A DNA stretch of 38,745 nt from an uncultured Bacteroidales bacterium (GCA_945870315.1 CAMBRR010000010.1:1-38745); one strand, 5' to 3'. Shown: positions 27,201 through 34,640, counted from the first letter of the stretch. Numbers and translations: made by a program. Notes: generated by a model not told the origin, from the sequence alone.

Positions 27201-28406
27201 GCCGTCAACAAACTTCAGGTTCTTGACCATTACATTCGAGAGTGCCTGTCTGACGTGGGGATTGATTTCCAGGAATTTCCCGTTTTCGACGTCATAGCAG
27301 CTGATTCCGCCGCCCTCAGTACCCACCCAGATGCGATGCTTGTCATCCTCTGCAAAGGCACTGACAATCGGATTGGCGAGATCAGCAGAAGGAGGAGTGA
27401 CAACAGCGTATTCGTCATCCTCGAATGTCTGGAAAGCCAGCTTCCCGCCGTAGGTTCCGATCCACACCCCGGAAGAAGGGTCCGGATAGATTGTCCAGAC
27501 AGAATCATTGGGAAGCGAGAAGGGATCCATCAGATCCGAATGGAGCTGCACGACTTCCCCGCAGGTCCTGTCATAGAGGATGAGTCCGGCCTGGGTTGCA
27601 ATCCAGATTATAGAATCGGAATCCGCATACAACTGCTTGGCAATGGGGAGTTTATCCGCCCGCGATTCCTTGAACAGACGTCTTTGCACTGTCCCATCAG
27701 GCATACATTCGAACAGACCGTTTCTTTCAGTAAGGACATAGATCAGGCCTCCAAGCTCCAGGACATCTGCTATGTTTTCAGAAGGTACATTCTCAGGGAA
27801 GGAACCGAAATGGCTGAATTCCCCAGAATCCGGATCATATCTGAACAGATTGTTTCCTTTGGAAACATAGATGGCAGAAGGTGTTGAATGGCATACATAA
27901 TATCTGCCACCCCCAAGTGAAGAAATTTCAGGCGGGAAAGGATAGGATTCTACCTGCCCGCTGCCCTTGAACAATGACAAGGTATCATTCATCATGAGCC
28001 ACACCTGGTCCTTATATTCAGTTTCCATGTAGCCTGCACTTCCGGAACATTCGAGCTGGAATTCTTCTTTCCTGAAATCATAGGAATAGAGCCCGACATT
28101 TGTCGACACCAGCAGACTGCCGTCAGGAAGGGATTTCACCGAAGTGAAATTCATCATCCGGCCCGGACTTGGATTTGGCAGCGAAATATGATGATAGGAT
28201 ACGGCATCATACATATAAAGCGCATCGGTTCCCGTGAACCAAATGCGCCCATATGCATCCTTTGTAATGCAGTTTATTCCACCATAATATGAAGTCTCCG
28301 GCATTCTGTGGAAACAGTAGTCTCCCTGGTCCATGGCCGCAGCCAGAGACATGGACAGAAGCCAGCAAAGAGTAATCAGAAAAGAATATCTGGTTATCTG
28401 TTTCAT
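24258..28406 (-). CDS. Hybrid two-component system regulator (HTCS)
   Basis: A 1382-residue protein. The start at M-K-Q-I-T-R is chosen because a signal peptide follows it and a good promoter lies just upstream; an ATG at 28475 would overlap the neighbouring gene. In order: periplasmic two-bladed propeller sensor repeats (G-R-I-W-F-T-G, I-W-I-A-T-Q-A-G-L, W-F-G-T-R-G-A-G and others), a Y_Y_Y domain, one membrane segment (about 783-805), a histidine kinase with His841 in I-S-H-D-L-K-T-P, an ATPase domain (N-L-F-S-N-A-I-K-Y; G-L-G-L-A-I-V), a receiver with Asp1159 in V-T-D-L-L-M-P, and a C-terminal AraC-type DNA-binding domain (G-F-A-S-P-K-Y-F-S-V-C-F-K). It should sense an oligosaccharide in the periplasm and activate the adjoining PUL. 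All catalytic motifs look intact. Confidence 0.96.
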   Translation of the reverse strand: MKQITRYSFLITLCWLLSMSLAAAMDQGDYCFHRMPETSYYGGINCITKDAYGRIWFTGTDALYMYDAVSYHHISLPNPSPGRMMNFTSVKSLPDGSLLVSTNVGLYSYDFRKEEFQLECSGSAGYMETEYKDQVWLMMNDTLSLFKGSGQVESYPFPPEISSLGGGRYYVCHSTPSAIYVSKGNNLFRYDPDSGEFSHFGSFPENVPSENIADVLELGGLIYVLTERNGLFECMPDGTVQRRLFKESRADKLPIAKQLYADSDSIIWIATQAGLILYDRTCGEVVQLHSDLMDPFSLPNDSVWTIYPDPSSGVWIGTYGGKLAFQTFEDDEYAVVTPPSADLANPIVSAFAEDDKHRIWVGTEGGGISCYDVENGKFLEINPHVRQALSNVMVKNLKFVDGKLYISAFNAGMLCYDIKKDQISSLGINDPATGAPLTVYDFEFDGDRGLWLSDPDTDLRYWDCATSSVEKVFGIDSKSNDVRLRVQTLFRDGSDLILATSSGVIVMDTETRHIRRNYQVESEDIRPNTLCSFCRTSFSEIWFGTRGAGVTRLKQDGTYSIVRDVDGKGLDGLNVFAIEEDAVTGDLWFSTDDGLYIFRRAFSTFEKAKVGSSNECGAYYVRSGATTSSNRLLFGGTNGFVIFNPEAINRNSHKPTVFFTSLKVNNEVVTPSERKSPLRQSIMTLNGLSGRKNAIRLSHDQSSFEVEFSSDSYLESHKNRYAYRMEGLSDSWALLPANQNSVQFFNLPPGHYRLEMISSNNVGLWSDKVSSVAIIVRPSPFQSPLAYMIYSILVLIAIWLVWSYSTKRKMLEQQLMVEVEKEKNLQELDRARNEFFTNISHDLKTPLTLVIEPLKQLDKQIPQDAPYRDLVTLIWRNVSRIQRMLMQLLQFRQIETIKSSQKKLPGDIVRFVDSIFSLFEFYASKKQIETEFTAWQDNYMTMFDHDAVEKIFTNLFSNAIKYTTDNGYVGVKITPAEEIPDSSIQDAKWISFSVTNTGSEIPQSKYKTIFEPFNNEGKSELEFESHTGLGLAIVQELVKDQCGSISVSSSDNMVCFKVILPMVPAEEGTQMQTPPENEQLYDYASSEIDAMISEIEEGMPEESRGSRKAYDILIVEDDSQLRGYLESRISRHYNVYTAVNGEDGIAKAGKILPQLIVTDLLMPKKDGFTFCREIRADIKTSHIPIIALSATGENTNFKIDALESGANVFIDKPVDMDFLLKQISNLILSQNKLKELFSKRYVAEPAKIATNSVDEEFLKKAVSFIENNFENENYGVDDFVSDMAIGRTRLYQKLNDLTGLSIKEFILDIRLKRASQLLRETEYNIAEISTMTGFASPKYFSVCFKRHFGLSPSEFKNSNEGCFVQKNDNSYKIEPFLNKTNP

Positions 28407-28429
28407 AAGTTTTACAGTCTGTTCAGGGA

Positions 28430-28461
28430 CAAATATAAGATTATTTGAGAATCTTCTCAAA
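28430..28461 (-). promoter_or_regulatory. Promoter of the HTCS gene
   Basis: On the minus strand there is TTTG (28461-28458), a 20-nt spacer, then TATATTTG (28437-28430). This is an exact Bacteroidetes primary sigma consensus, 23 nt before the chosen ATG. The HTCS therefore probably has its own, fairly constant promoter, separate from the fusion-enzyme gene whose stop is a few bases upstream. Confidence 0.75.
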
Positions 28462-28463
28462 TA
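28442..28463. repeat. 10-bp-arm palindrome over the HTCS -33 element
   Basis: Arms tatttgagaa and ttctcaaata are perfect inverse copies around a 2-bp centre. The palindrome covers the -33 TTTG and most of the spacer of the HTCS promoter, and lies immediately after the stop of the GH3-DUF4832 gene. It could be an operator or a weak AT-rich terminator hairpin without a T-run. Confidence 0.6.
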
Positions 28464-28464
28464 C

Positions 28465-31400
28465 TTATTTTGCAAAAATTTGGATTGCTTCCAATTTGAG
28501 CCAACCCCCCGTCAGCTTTGAAGAATCGACTGCGAGATTGATTCCGATGCTGTTGTTCCTGTCCTTGTCGACAATCCCGATGGCCCAAGTGTAGGTGCCG
28601 GAAGGTATATCTTCAAGACTTACTTTCATTGAGTATGAAGACGGTTTTGCATTGAGCCATTCTGATGGCTCCGCATCATTGTCAATGAAAATCCTTACCG
28701 GTTTCCCGTTCCCGTCCAACAGGGCAAAAGCAGGTTTATAGCGGAAATGCCATTGTTTGATATTGTTCGGACAATATCCCCATCCAAGATTCTCCCATGT
28801 ATGGGATAGGGTGACCATACTGCCGGAAAACGCAGATACAGGTACGCTGACCTCGGTCGGACAAAGACGGTATCCACCCTTTGAAATAAATTCCTTGACC
28901 AAATCTATGTTCTGAAACCAAGACTCCGTTTCATTCCCCACCCTGAAATCCATCATATTCACATGGGCCTCGGCTGATGCCTCCAGTTCGCCTCTGCGGA
29001 CATCCTCAGGATGGCCTTCCCTGTATTTTCCGGACGGGTCAATCCAATATCTGTGATGTGCACCGGTTATCCAGCCGCCTTCCATGATGATTGGAAGCTT
29101 GTAGTTCCACTTCGCAGCAAAATCCTTTTCCCACTGCTGGTAATACCCTGTCATTCCAAAGGCATCGTGTCTAAGGATATAACCCTTTCTGATACAGCTT
29201 TCAAGCATCTTTTCTGAATCCGGATCAGGTTCGTCTTCCCATCCATTTACGTGCTGAACGGCAAGAACCCTGTGGTAGTTGATTACCAGAGGCACATTTG
29301 TGAACTCTTTGGAATAGAGGTCGGTAATCCATTCAAACACAGGGATTTTATTAGCCTGGTCCTTGTATATCATCGAATGTGCTTCTCCCCATTTTCCCAG
29401 TCCATAAGCATCGATGAAATCCACCTCATCTCCGTTATTGAAACGTCGGGCAAGAGCCTTGATGAATTTTGAATATTTCTCCTGAAATACCGGATCATCC
29501 GGGTATGGAGTCATGACCTCCTTGTTCCCGACCTTTGATGTAAAATATTCAGCACCTGCATCGATGACATACATAGGGGTATTCTGTCCCTGGTCACGGC
29601 CATCCACTACAATCCGGAAGGCAAGACGCAGGCCCTTGTCAAGTACTGACTGCATAAGACGATTGAGTCTTGAATCCGGGTCATCCCAAAAATATTTACC
29701 CTCCTGCGGCTCCATCGATGACCAGCTGGTCCTGATGTAGGCAGTTCCTCCGCAATAATCCCATACCTTGGCAGTAGTGGAGCCATCCCCCACCGGCATA
29801 CGGTCATACCCCTTCTCAGTCCAGAAATTCTCATCGAAATTCCTGCCGAGGTACATCACCCAGCCGTTGAGCGGATTCCTTATAACTGAAACGGTATCCG
29901 GTTCTATATTCAAGGTGGCATAATCCCCCTCTCCCATTGAAATCCTTGCCTTCAAAGGTCTGTCATCAGATGAGGGGCCAACACTGATTTCAAACATACC
30001 CGGCTCAATTACAAATTCATTCCTATCAACATCGAAGAAAGAGAATGCATCCGATCCGAGAACGATTTCAAATTTTTCTGTCTGTCCTTTGCGGATATAT
30101 TTCTTCTGATACCCCTTGAGTTCCTTTTCAGGACGCGGAACCGAGCAGGCACAGTCGCTTACATAGACCTGAGCCGTCTCAAAGGCATCCATCCCTGAGG
30201 TATTCTTCACATTGAAGCTGACCTTCACGCTGTCCGGAGATATTTTATCTAGCTTAATCCCTGAGTATGAGAAATTTGCATAGCTAAGACCATAGCCGAA
30301 AGGATAGCGCGGAACCTTTTTTGTGCGGTCGTAGCCACGGTATCCGGTAAAGATTCCCTCGCGGTATTCCACCCTTTTGTACGGCTGCCCCTGAGTGCGG
30401 ACAGGGGTATTGTCATAGTATGAATCGTGAACAGGATTATCCTCCCATTTGTTTTCCATTGAGATTGGAAGTTTGCCGCTCGGGCTAATTTTTCCAGTAA
30501 GGATTTCTGCCACAGCCCGGCCTCCTTCCTGGCCGGAATGCCAGGCCATCAGGATTGCCTCCACATCCTCACTCCAATTATTGAAATCAACTGCACCACC
30601 GGCATTCAGCACTACGCTCACGTGATTGTGACGGGAGGTGATGAGATTGACAAGATCCAGTTGTGCCTTCGGAAGGGCAAACGGGCGGTCAAAACCCTCT
30701 CCTTCGAGATTGCTGTTGAAGCCAGCGCAGAAAACGACTTTGTCAGCCTTTGCGAGAGCATTGTCAAGAGCTTTCTCATCGAAGAATCCCATTTTGCAGA
30801 CGGCAACAGCACTTGAGATATTGTCATAGAACTCGAATCTGAGTTTGTAGGTCTTACCGGCTTCCACATTGTAAAATACTGTCCTTGAGGAAATTGCGTG
30901 ATTACCCCAGTCTCCGCCGGCGAGTTTGTCGTCAATAAAGAGACGATAGCCGTCGTCACCCGACATATTGAACCTGACGATTCCGTCTGAAGACGGGGTG
31001 AAAAGACCTTCCCAGCGAACAGAGAATGCATCGTTGGCGATGGCCTTGTCAGGAGAGCCATATTGCCAGTCAAATTCAATATTCCGGTCTATTCGGACAA
31101 GGGCCGGAGTTCCTTCAAATTTCTTATTATTGAAAAAAGTTGCATCGAAGCCCTGCACTGAAGGATCAGACGGGGTTCTCACAAGGTTTGAGCAGTCTGG
31201 ATAAAGTTCTGTATCAGAAAGGATTGTAACCCTTTTGCTTCCGCATTCTGAAAGGAGTCCCTGAGCAACAGAGGTCGTATGGCGGGGAGTTACAAAACCG
31301 CTTCCACCTCCTGTGGTAACCTCTGTAGCATTCGGTCCCAGAACGAGGATTCTGTCCCGTTTCCCGAAAGGCAGTTCGGAGTTCCTGTTCTCAAGCATCA

Positions 31401-32403
31401 CGACACCTTCCCGGGCTATCTCAAGAGCTATGGCATTGCTCTTGGGGTTGTCCAACGGAATGGATTCATCCTTGATATCTCTGTCGAGAAGGCCGAAACG
31501 GTTGAGTGTGCTGAGTATATGATATACTTTAGTGTCGATATCCTCCTCCCTTATAACTCCCGATTCAATCAGCGGAATGAGCTTGTCAGCCGTGAAATAC
31601 ACTCCTTTCGGGCATTCAAGGTCAAGTCCTCCATTGGCTGCACCTGAGCTGGAGTAGACCGATGTCCAGTCTGACATAAGGATACCATCGAAGCCCCACA
31701 TATCCCTGAGGACATCTTTGTTCATCCAGGCATTTTCCGTAGCATGAACCCCGTTTACAGGGTTGTAACTGTCCATAACCGCACCCACATGGGCCTCCTG
31801 GACAGCCTTCCGGAATGCAGGGAAATAGATTTCGTGCATCGTACGGATGTCAACGTCGGAAGATGCGTGGTGGCGGCTCCATTCCTGATTATTGGCAGCG
31901 AAATGTTTCACCGTGGCAATCACGCCCTCATCCTGCACACCTATGATATAATGCTTGGCAACTTCTGAAGCCAGATAGGGGTCCTCTCCGAAATACTCGT
32001 AATTCCTGCCGCACATCGGGCTGCGATATATGTTCACTCCAGGCCCAAGGAGAATTGCGACCCCTCTTGCCTTTGCATCGGATGCGAGGGCGTGACCCAG
32101 TTGCTCTACAAGTTCCCTGTTCCAAGTCGATGCCGACATTATGCCGCAGGGATAAAGAGTGCTGATTGTATTGTTGCGGATTCCCTGAGGGCCATCGGCC
32201 ATACGGACCTCCGGGATTGAGAGCCGCGGCACTGCTCCGATAATGAACGAGCGGGCTGCTCCGATGTAGTTGCACTTTTCTTCCAAAGTCATTCTGGAGA
32301 CCAGTTCCCGTGCTCTGGCATCTTCCTGATGCTGAGCCATTGCAGGAAATGCAGGAGCAACAAGCAATGCCACTCCCAATAAGAAAGATACGATTGATTT
32401 CAT
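28465..32403 (-). CDS. GH3-PA14-DUF4832 fusion enzyme, secreted
   Basis: A 1312-residue protein. The start at M-K-S-I-V-S is chosen because a signal peptide (ending near A-M-A-Q) follows; an ATG at 32481 would lie across the promoter. Residues about 30-830 form a complete GH3 enzyme: M-T-L-E-E-K opening, nucleophile Asp245 in M-S-D-W-T, a PA14 domain inserted at about 425-560 (S-G-D-D-G-Y-R-L-F-I-D-D), and a fibronectin-III-like end. From about 840 a whole DUF4832-type module follows, with R-N-P-L-N-G-W, G-K-W-G-E (Glu1007) and I-M-E-G-G-W (Glu1108). That module is closer to copy A at 12689-14257 than to copy B. Two linked activities on one substrate are inferred. It lies upstream of the HTCS and has its own promoter carrying the same box as susC. 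Confidence 0.9.
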   Translation of the reverse strand: MKSIVSFLLGVALLVAPAFPAMAQHQEDARARELVSRMTLEEKCNYIGAARSFIIGAVPRLSIPEVRMADGPQGIRNNTISTLYPCGIMSASTWNRELVEQLGHALASDAKARGVAILLGPGVNIYRSPMCGRNYEYFGEDPYLASEVAKHYIIGVQDEGVIATVKHFAANNQEWSRHHASSDVDIRTMHEIYFPAFRKAVQEAHVGAVMDSYNPVNGVHATENAWMNKDVLRDMWGFDGILMSDWTSVYSSSGAANGGLDLECPKGVYFTADKLIPLIESGVIREEDIDTKVYHILSTLNRFGLLDRDIKDESIPLDNPKSNAIALEIAREGVVMLENRNSELPFGKRDRILVLGPNATEVTTGGGSGFVTPRHTTSVAQGLLSECGSKRVTILSDTELYPDCSNLVRTPSDPSVQGFDATFFNNKKFEGTPALVRIDRNIEFDWQYGSPDKAIANDAFSVRWEGLFTPSSDGIVRFNMSGDDGYRLFIDDKLAGGDWGNHAISSRTVFYNVEAGKTYKLRFEFYDNISSAVAVCKMGFFDEKALDNALAKADKVVFCAGFNSNLEGEGFDRPFALPKAQLDLVNLITSRHNHVSVVLNAGGAVDFNNWSEDVEAILMAWHSGQEGGRAVAEILTGKISPSGKLPISMENKWEDNPVHDSYYDNTPVRTQGQPYKRVEYREGIFTGYRGYDRTKKVPRYPFGYGLSYANFSYSGIKLDKISPDSVKVSFNVKNTSGMDAFETAQVYVSDCACSVPRPEKELKGYQKKYIRKGQTEKFEIVLGSDAFSFFDVDRNEFVIEPGMFEISVGPSSDDRPLKARISMGEGDYATLNIEPDTVSVIRNPLNGWVMYLGRNFDENFWTEKGYDRMPVGDGSTTAKVWDYCGGTAYIRTSWSSMEPQEGKYFWDDPDSRLNRLMQSVLDKGLRLAFRIVVDGRDQGQNTPMYVIDAGAEYFTSKVGNKEVMTPYPDDPVFQEKYSKFIKALARRFNNGDEVDFIDAYGLGKWGEAHSMIYKDQANKIPVFEWITDLYSKEFTNVPLVINYHRVLAVQHVNGWEDEPDPDSEKMLESCIRKGYILRHDAFGMTGYYQQWEKDFAAKWNYKLPIIMEGGWITGAHHRYWIDPSGKYREGHPEDVRRGELEASAEAHVNMMDFRVGNETESWFQNIDLVKEFISKGGYRLCPTEVSVPVSAFSGSMVTLSHTWENLGWGYCPNNIKQWHFRYKPAFALLDGNGKPVRIFIDNDAEPSEWLNAKPSSYSMKVSLEDIPSGTYTWAIGIVDKDRNNSIGINLAVDSSKLTGGWLKLEAIQIFAK

Positions 32404-32456
32404 CCCTATGTGGTTAGTTGGTTTAGTTTTCAGGGCAATTCCCCGAATTTGTTCTG

Positions 32457-32520
32457 CAAAATTATACAGAACCACCCCCAATCATACCCTATTTTATCCG
32501 ATAATGGTTCGATTTTGTAC
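32457..32520 (-). promoter_or_regulatory. Promoter of the GH3-DUF4832 gene with 15-bp putative HTCS box
   Basis: The minus strand has gtacaaaatcgaacc (32520-32506), then 41 nt, then TAATTTTG (32464-32457), a match to TAnnTTTG. The start codon is 53 nt further on. The 15-bp box is identical to the one before susC and stands at nearly the same distance from the -7 element. No TTTG is present at -33, again pointing to activator dependence. Confidence 0.65.
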
Positions 32521-32573
32521 AGAAATGCACTTTTCCGCTTAGTTTAGTAATCCTCAAATAATAACGACAAAGT

Positions 32574-32604
32574 GCGCAAAACCGGAGATTCGTCCGGGAA
32601 AAGG
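32574..32604. repeat. Left copy of an imperfect 31-bp direct repeat
   Basis: This segment matches 33475-33505 at 26 of 31 positions, with a core of 16/17 (attcgtccgggaaaagg here). The two copies bracket the recombinase scrap, a hypothetical gene and the small RNA unit, as attachment-site repeats of a decayed element might. The assignment as att sites is inference. Confidence 0.5.
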
Positions 32605-32670
32605 GTGCTATTTGCAACATTCTAATGGCTGTTTGAACAAGCGAGAGATTGTCAACCTCTATCAGTGAAG

Positions 32671-32835
32671 GTCACACTGACTTACGGAACGGATCTATAC
32701 ACTGTGTCGAAGTTGCTCGGTCATAGCAATATCCGCACAACTCAGATTTATGCAAAGATCGTGGATGAGAGCAAGAGAGGAGCGGTGAATCTTATACCTA
32801 GTTATATAATAGTGAAGAAAACTTGCTTGACATGA
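32671..32835 (+). pseudogene. C-terminal remnant of a tyrosine recombinase (integrase)
   Basis: An open stretch of 54 codons ending at a TGA reads V-T-L-T-Y-G-T-D-L-Y-T-V-S-K-L-L-G-H-S-N, then I-R-T-T-Q-I-Y-A-K-I. This is the last part of a phage-type integrase domain: the second catalytic His in L-L-G-H-S-N and the tyrosine nucleophile in Q-I-Y. The preceding H-x-x-R motif, the first Arg box and the whole N-terminal part are absent, and the upstream sequence shows no continuation in this frame. It cannot be active and marks a past integration or deletion. Confidence 0.85.
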
Positions 32836-32847
32836 GCGGGAATTACA

Positions 32848-32855
32848 TATATTTG
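32848..32855 (+). promoter_or_regulatory. -7 element before the hypothetical gene
   Basis: TATATTTG matches the Bacteroidetes -7 consensus and ends 4 nt before the ATG at 32860. Transcription from it would give a nearly leaderless message. No clear TTTG stands at -33. Confidence 0.35.
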
Positions 32856-32859
32856 TTAG

Positions 32860-33279
32860 ATGGAACAGATTATTTCAAATATTCCTACCGGTACGAGTAA
32901 GGAGGATATCAAAGTCCGTGAGAAGATTATCAAGGACTTTTATGCAAGGTGGATCAGTGAGCATCCGGATAAGAAGATATGGAATGAGAATCTTCAGGAC
33001 TATATCTTAGTAAAGTATCAGTCTATCAATGAGACATATAACAAGGCAGCTCGTAGGTATGAGTCGACACTTGCGGTGTTCAGATTGACTGAGGTGATGG
33101 AGAAGGCAGTTCTTAAGAGTGAGAAGGAAACCAAGCCTGGTGACAAGAATCAGAAGCCGTATTCTAAGCTGCTGATCATGTTTCATGATGGAATCAAGTT
33201 GACTGTGGGTGTACAGAAGACTACACAAGAGAAAGTCCAGTACTGTCTGACTGCTGTTGGAGCGAGTGGAGGGCAATAA
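32860..33279 (+). CDS. Hypothetical protein beside recombinase remnant
   Basis: A 139-residue protein, mostly alpha-helical and highly charged in its first 90 residues (D-I-K-V-R-E-K-I-I-K-D-F-Y-A-R-W), with a short beta-type end (Y-S-K-L-L-I-M-F-H-D-G-I-K-L-T-V-G-V). No signal peptide, membrane segment or known motif is seen. It starts 24 nt after the recombinase remnant and ends at the terminator of the opposing RNA unit. Small genes of this sort often travel with Bacteroidetes integrases, so it is probably element cargo. I do not recognise a family. Confidence 0.7.
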   Translation: MEQIISNIPTGTSKEDIKVREKIIKDFYARWISEHPDKKIWNENLQDYILVKYQSINETYNKAARRYESTLAVFRLTEVMEKAVLKSEKETKPGDKNQKPYSKLLIMFHDGIKLTVGVQKTTQEKVQYCLTAVGASGGQ

Positions 33280-33301
33280 AAAACCACCGCAGATGCGGTG
33301 G
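33278..33301 (-). terminator. Intrinsic terminator of the small RNA unit
   Basis: On the minus strand a hairpin with 7-bp arms (ccaccgc and gcggtgg) and a 4-nt loop is followed directly by six T (33283-33278). The order of hairpin then T-run shows it works for minus-strand transcription. It touches the last two bases of the opposing hypothetical gene. Confidence 0.88.
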
Positions 33302-33367
33302 CTAGACTTTGGGGCTCGAAACCGACATGCGATAAGGGTTGTCATCCCTTCTACGAATTCCCCTTTG
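33278..33367 (-). ncRNA. Putative structured small RNA, about 90 nt
   Basis: A consensus promoter stands just upstream and an intrinsic terminator at the end, leaving about 90 nt with no credible reading frame. Within it, gggg pairs with cccc and uucg with cgag to close an outer stem. Inside is a perfect 5-bp hairpin, aaggg/cccuu, with a 7-nt loop augacaa. The shape resembles a tRNA anticodon arm (loop with U33, triplet GAC), but the D-arm and a proper T-arm are missing, so it is not called a tRNA. It could be a tRNA remnant at an integration site or a regulatory RNA. I recognise no known family. Confidence 0.5.
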
Positions 33368-33373
33368 ACTCTG

Positions 33374-33403
33374 CAAAGATATGCAGAATTTTCTTTTTAC
33401 AAA
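33374..33403 (-). promoter_or_regulatory. Promoter of the small RNA unit
   Basis: On the minus strand there is TTTG (33403-33400), an 18-nt spacer and TATCTTTG (33381-33374). Both boxes match the Bacteroidetes consensus exactly. The expected start is near 33367. Confidence 0.75.
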
Positions 33404-33474
33404 AACTTTTCCGCAGAGTGATTAGTAAGAAAGTATAAAAAATCGTCATGGAGTCCAGTTGGAGTCCAAGATTT

Positions 33475-33505
33475 GGGCAAAATCGCAAATTCGTCCGGGG
33501 AAAGG
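33475..33505. repeat. Right copy of an imperfect 31-bp direct repeat
   Basis: Partner of 32574-32604, same orientation, 901 bp apart. In this copy the core also forms one arm of the inverted repeat at 33490-33522. Confidence 0.5.
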
Positions 33506-33522
33506 CCGATTTTCCGGACGAA
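33490..33522. repeat. Inverted repeat upstream of obg
   Basis: Perfect 9-bp arms ttcgtccgg and ccggacgaa are separated by 15 nt. The left arm belongs to the direct repeat that brackets the mobile-element scar, so this may be a recombinase core site. It is not followed by a T-run, so it is not an intrinsic terminator. Confidence 0.5.
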
Positions 33523-33613
33523 AGCAAGTGCAGCACGGGTGCGCTATTGTCAGTTCGAGCAAAGTTGAGAGCTGGAAGAACAGCGCAGCAAAGAAAAATA
33601 GAAAAAGATTCAC

Positions 33614-33621
33614 TATCTTTG
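33614..33621 (+). promoter_or_regulatory. -7 element of the obg promoter
   Basis: TATCTTTG matches the -7 consensus, 26 nt before the obg start codon. The sequence upstream is A-rich and lacks a clear TTTG at -33. Confidence 0.5.
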
Positions 33622-33647
33622 CCGACTAAACGCTAAATGATAATAGT

Positions 33648-34640
33648 ATGGCTGACAGCAACTTCATAGACTACGTAAAGATATTTTGCCGGTCGGGCAA
33701 AGGTGGAGCTGGTTCCACACATATGAGAAGGGAGAAATACATTCCTAAGGGAGGTCCGGACGGTGGTGACGGAGGAAGGGGCGGACACATCATCCTCAGG
33801 GCCAACCATCAATTCTGGACACTCATCCACCTGAAATATCGCAAACATATAATGGCAGAAGACGGAGGCGCAGGGAGCGGACAACTGATGAAGGGAAAGA
33901 ACGGAGCCGACATCTACCTGGACGTACCGGTGGGCACCGTGGCAAAAGATGCAGAGACAGGAGAAGTCCTTTTCGAACTTGTGGAGGACGGACAGGAGAT
34001 GATTCTGGTCAAAGGAGGACGAGGAGGTCTGGGCAACAACAATTTCAAGACTGCCACAAACCAGACGCCACGATACAGCCAGCCCGGTGAGCCGTGCGAA
34101 GAAGGATGGTTCATCCTGGAGTTGAAACTGATGGCGGATGTGGGACTGGTAGGATTCCCGAACGCGGGCAAGTCCACCCTTCTGTCATCGGTATCTGCTG
34201 CAAAGCCAAAGATTGCCGACTATCCGTTCACGACATTGGAACCGAGCCTGGGCATAGTAAGCTATTATGACGACAAATCATTCGTTATGGCAGACATACC
34301 CGGGATCATAGAAGGGGCCCACGAAGGAAAGGGTATCGGAATCCGTTTCCTGAGGCACATCGAGCGCAATTCTGTCCTGCTGTTTCTGTTGCCGGCTGAC
34401 CAGGATGACATCAGACAGGGATATGAGGTCCTGCTGAACGAGCTGAAGGAATACAATCCGGAACTTCTGGTCAAGGACAGAGTCTTGGCTGTCAGCAAGT
34501 CCGATATGCTTGACGACACCCTCAAGAAGGAAATCGAGGCCGGCCTGCCTGAAGACCTGCCGCATATCTTCATTTCCTCATTCACCGGCGAAGGTCTGAA
34601 AGAATTGAAGGACCTCCTTTGGGAAGTCCTTCATAAATAA
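33648..34640 (+). CDS. obg: GTPase Obg/CgtA
   Basis: A 330-residue protein. The glycine-rich Obg domain fills the first 160 residues ([19 protein letters not shown]). The G domain follows: P-loop G-F-P-N-A-G-K-S at 169-176, F-T-T-L-E-P switch [13 protein letters not shown] at 216-227, and S-K-S-D in place of N-K-x-D. It ends with the G domain and lacks the C-terminal OCT extension found in many Gram-positive Obg proteins. It is an essential ribosome-associated GTPase with a role in 50S assembly. It is transcribed away from the element scar. Confidence 0.97.
   Translation: MADSNFIDYVKIFCRSGKGGAGSTHMRREKYIPKGGPDGGDGGRGGHIILRANHQFWTLIHLKYRKHIMAEDGGAGSGQLMKGKNGADIYLDVPVGTVAKDAETGEVLFELVEDGQEMILVKGGRGGLGNNNFKTATNQTPRYSQPGEPCEEGWFILELKLMADVGLVGFPNAGKSTLLSSVSAAKPKIADYPFTTLEPSLGIVSYYDDKSFVMADIPGIIEGAHEGKGIGIRFLRHIERNSVLLFLLPADQDDIRQGYEVLLNELKEYNPELLVKDRVLAVSKSDMLDDTLKKEIEAGLPEDLPHIFISSFTGEGLKELKDLLWEVLHK

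Noticed and set aside
33305..33367. A tRNA-Val (GAC) gene on the minus strand
   Set aside because: Only the anticodon-like arm is good; the D-arm is absent, the T-arm does not pair, and the total length to cccc is about 53 nt. Kept as a putative small RNA only.
33448..33636. 62-residue plus-strand frame before obg
   Set aside because: It spans the inverted repeat and the obg promoter, has no recognisable pattern and is most likely chance.
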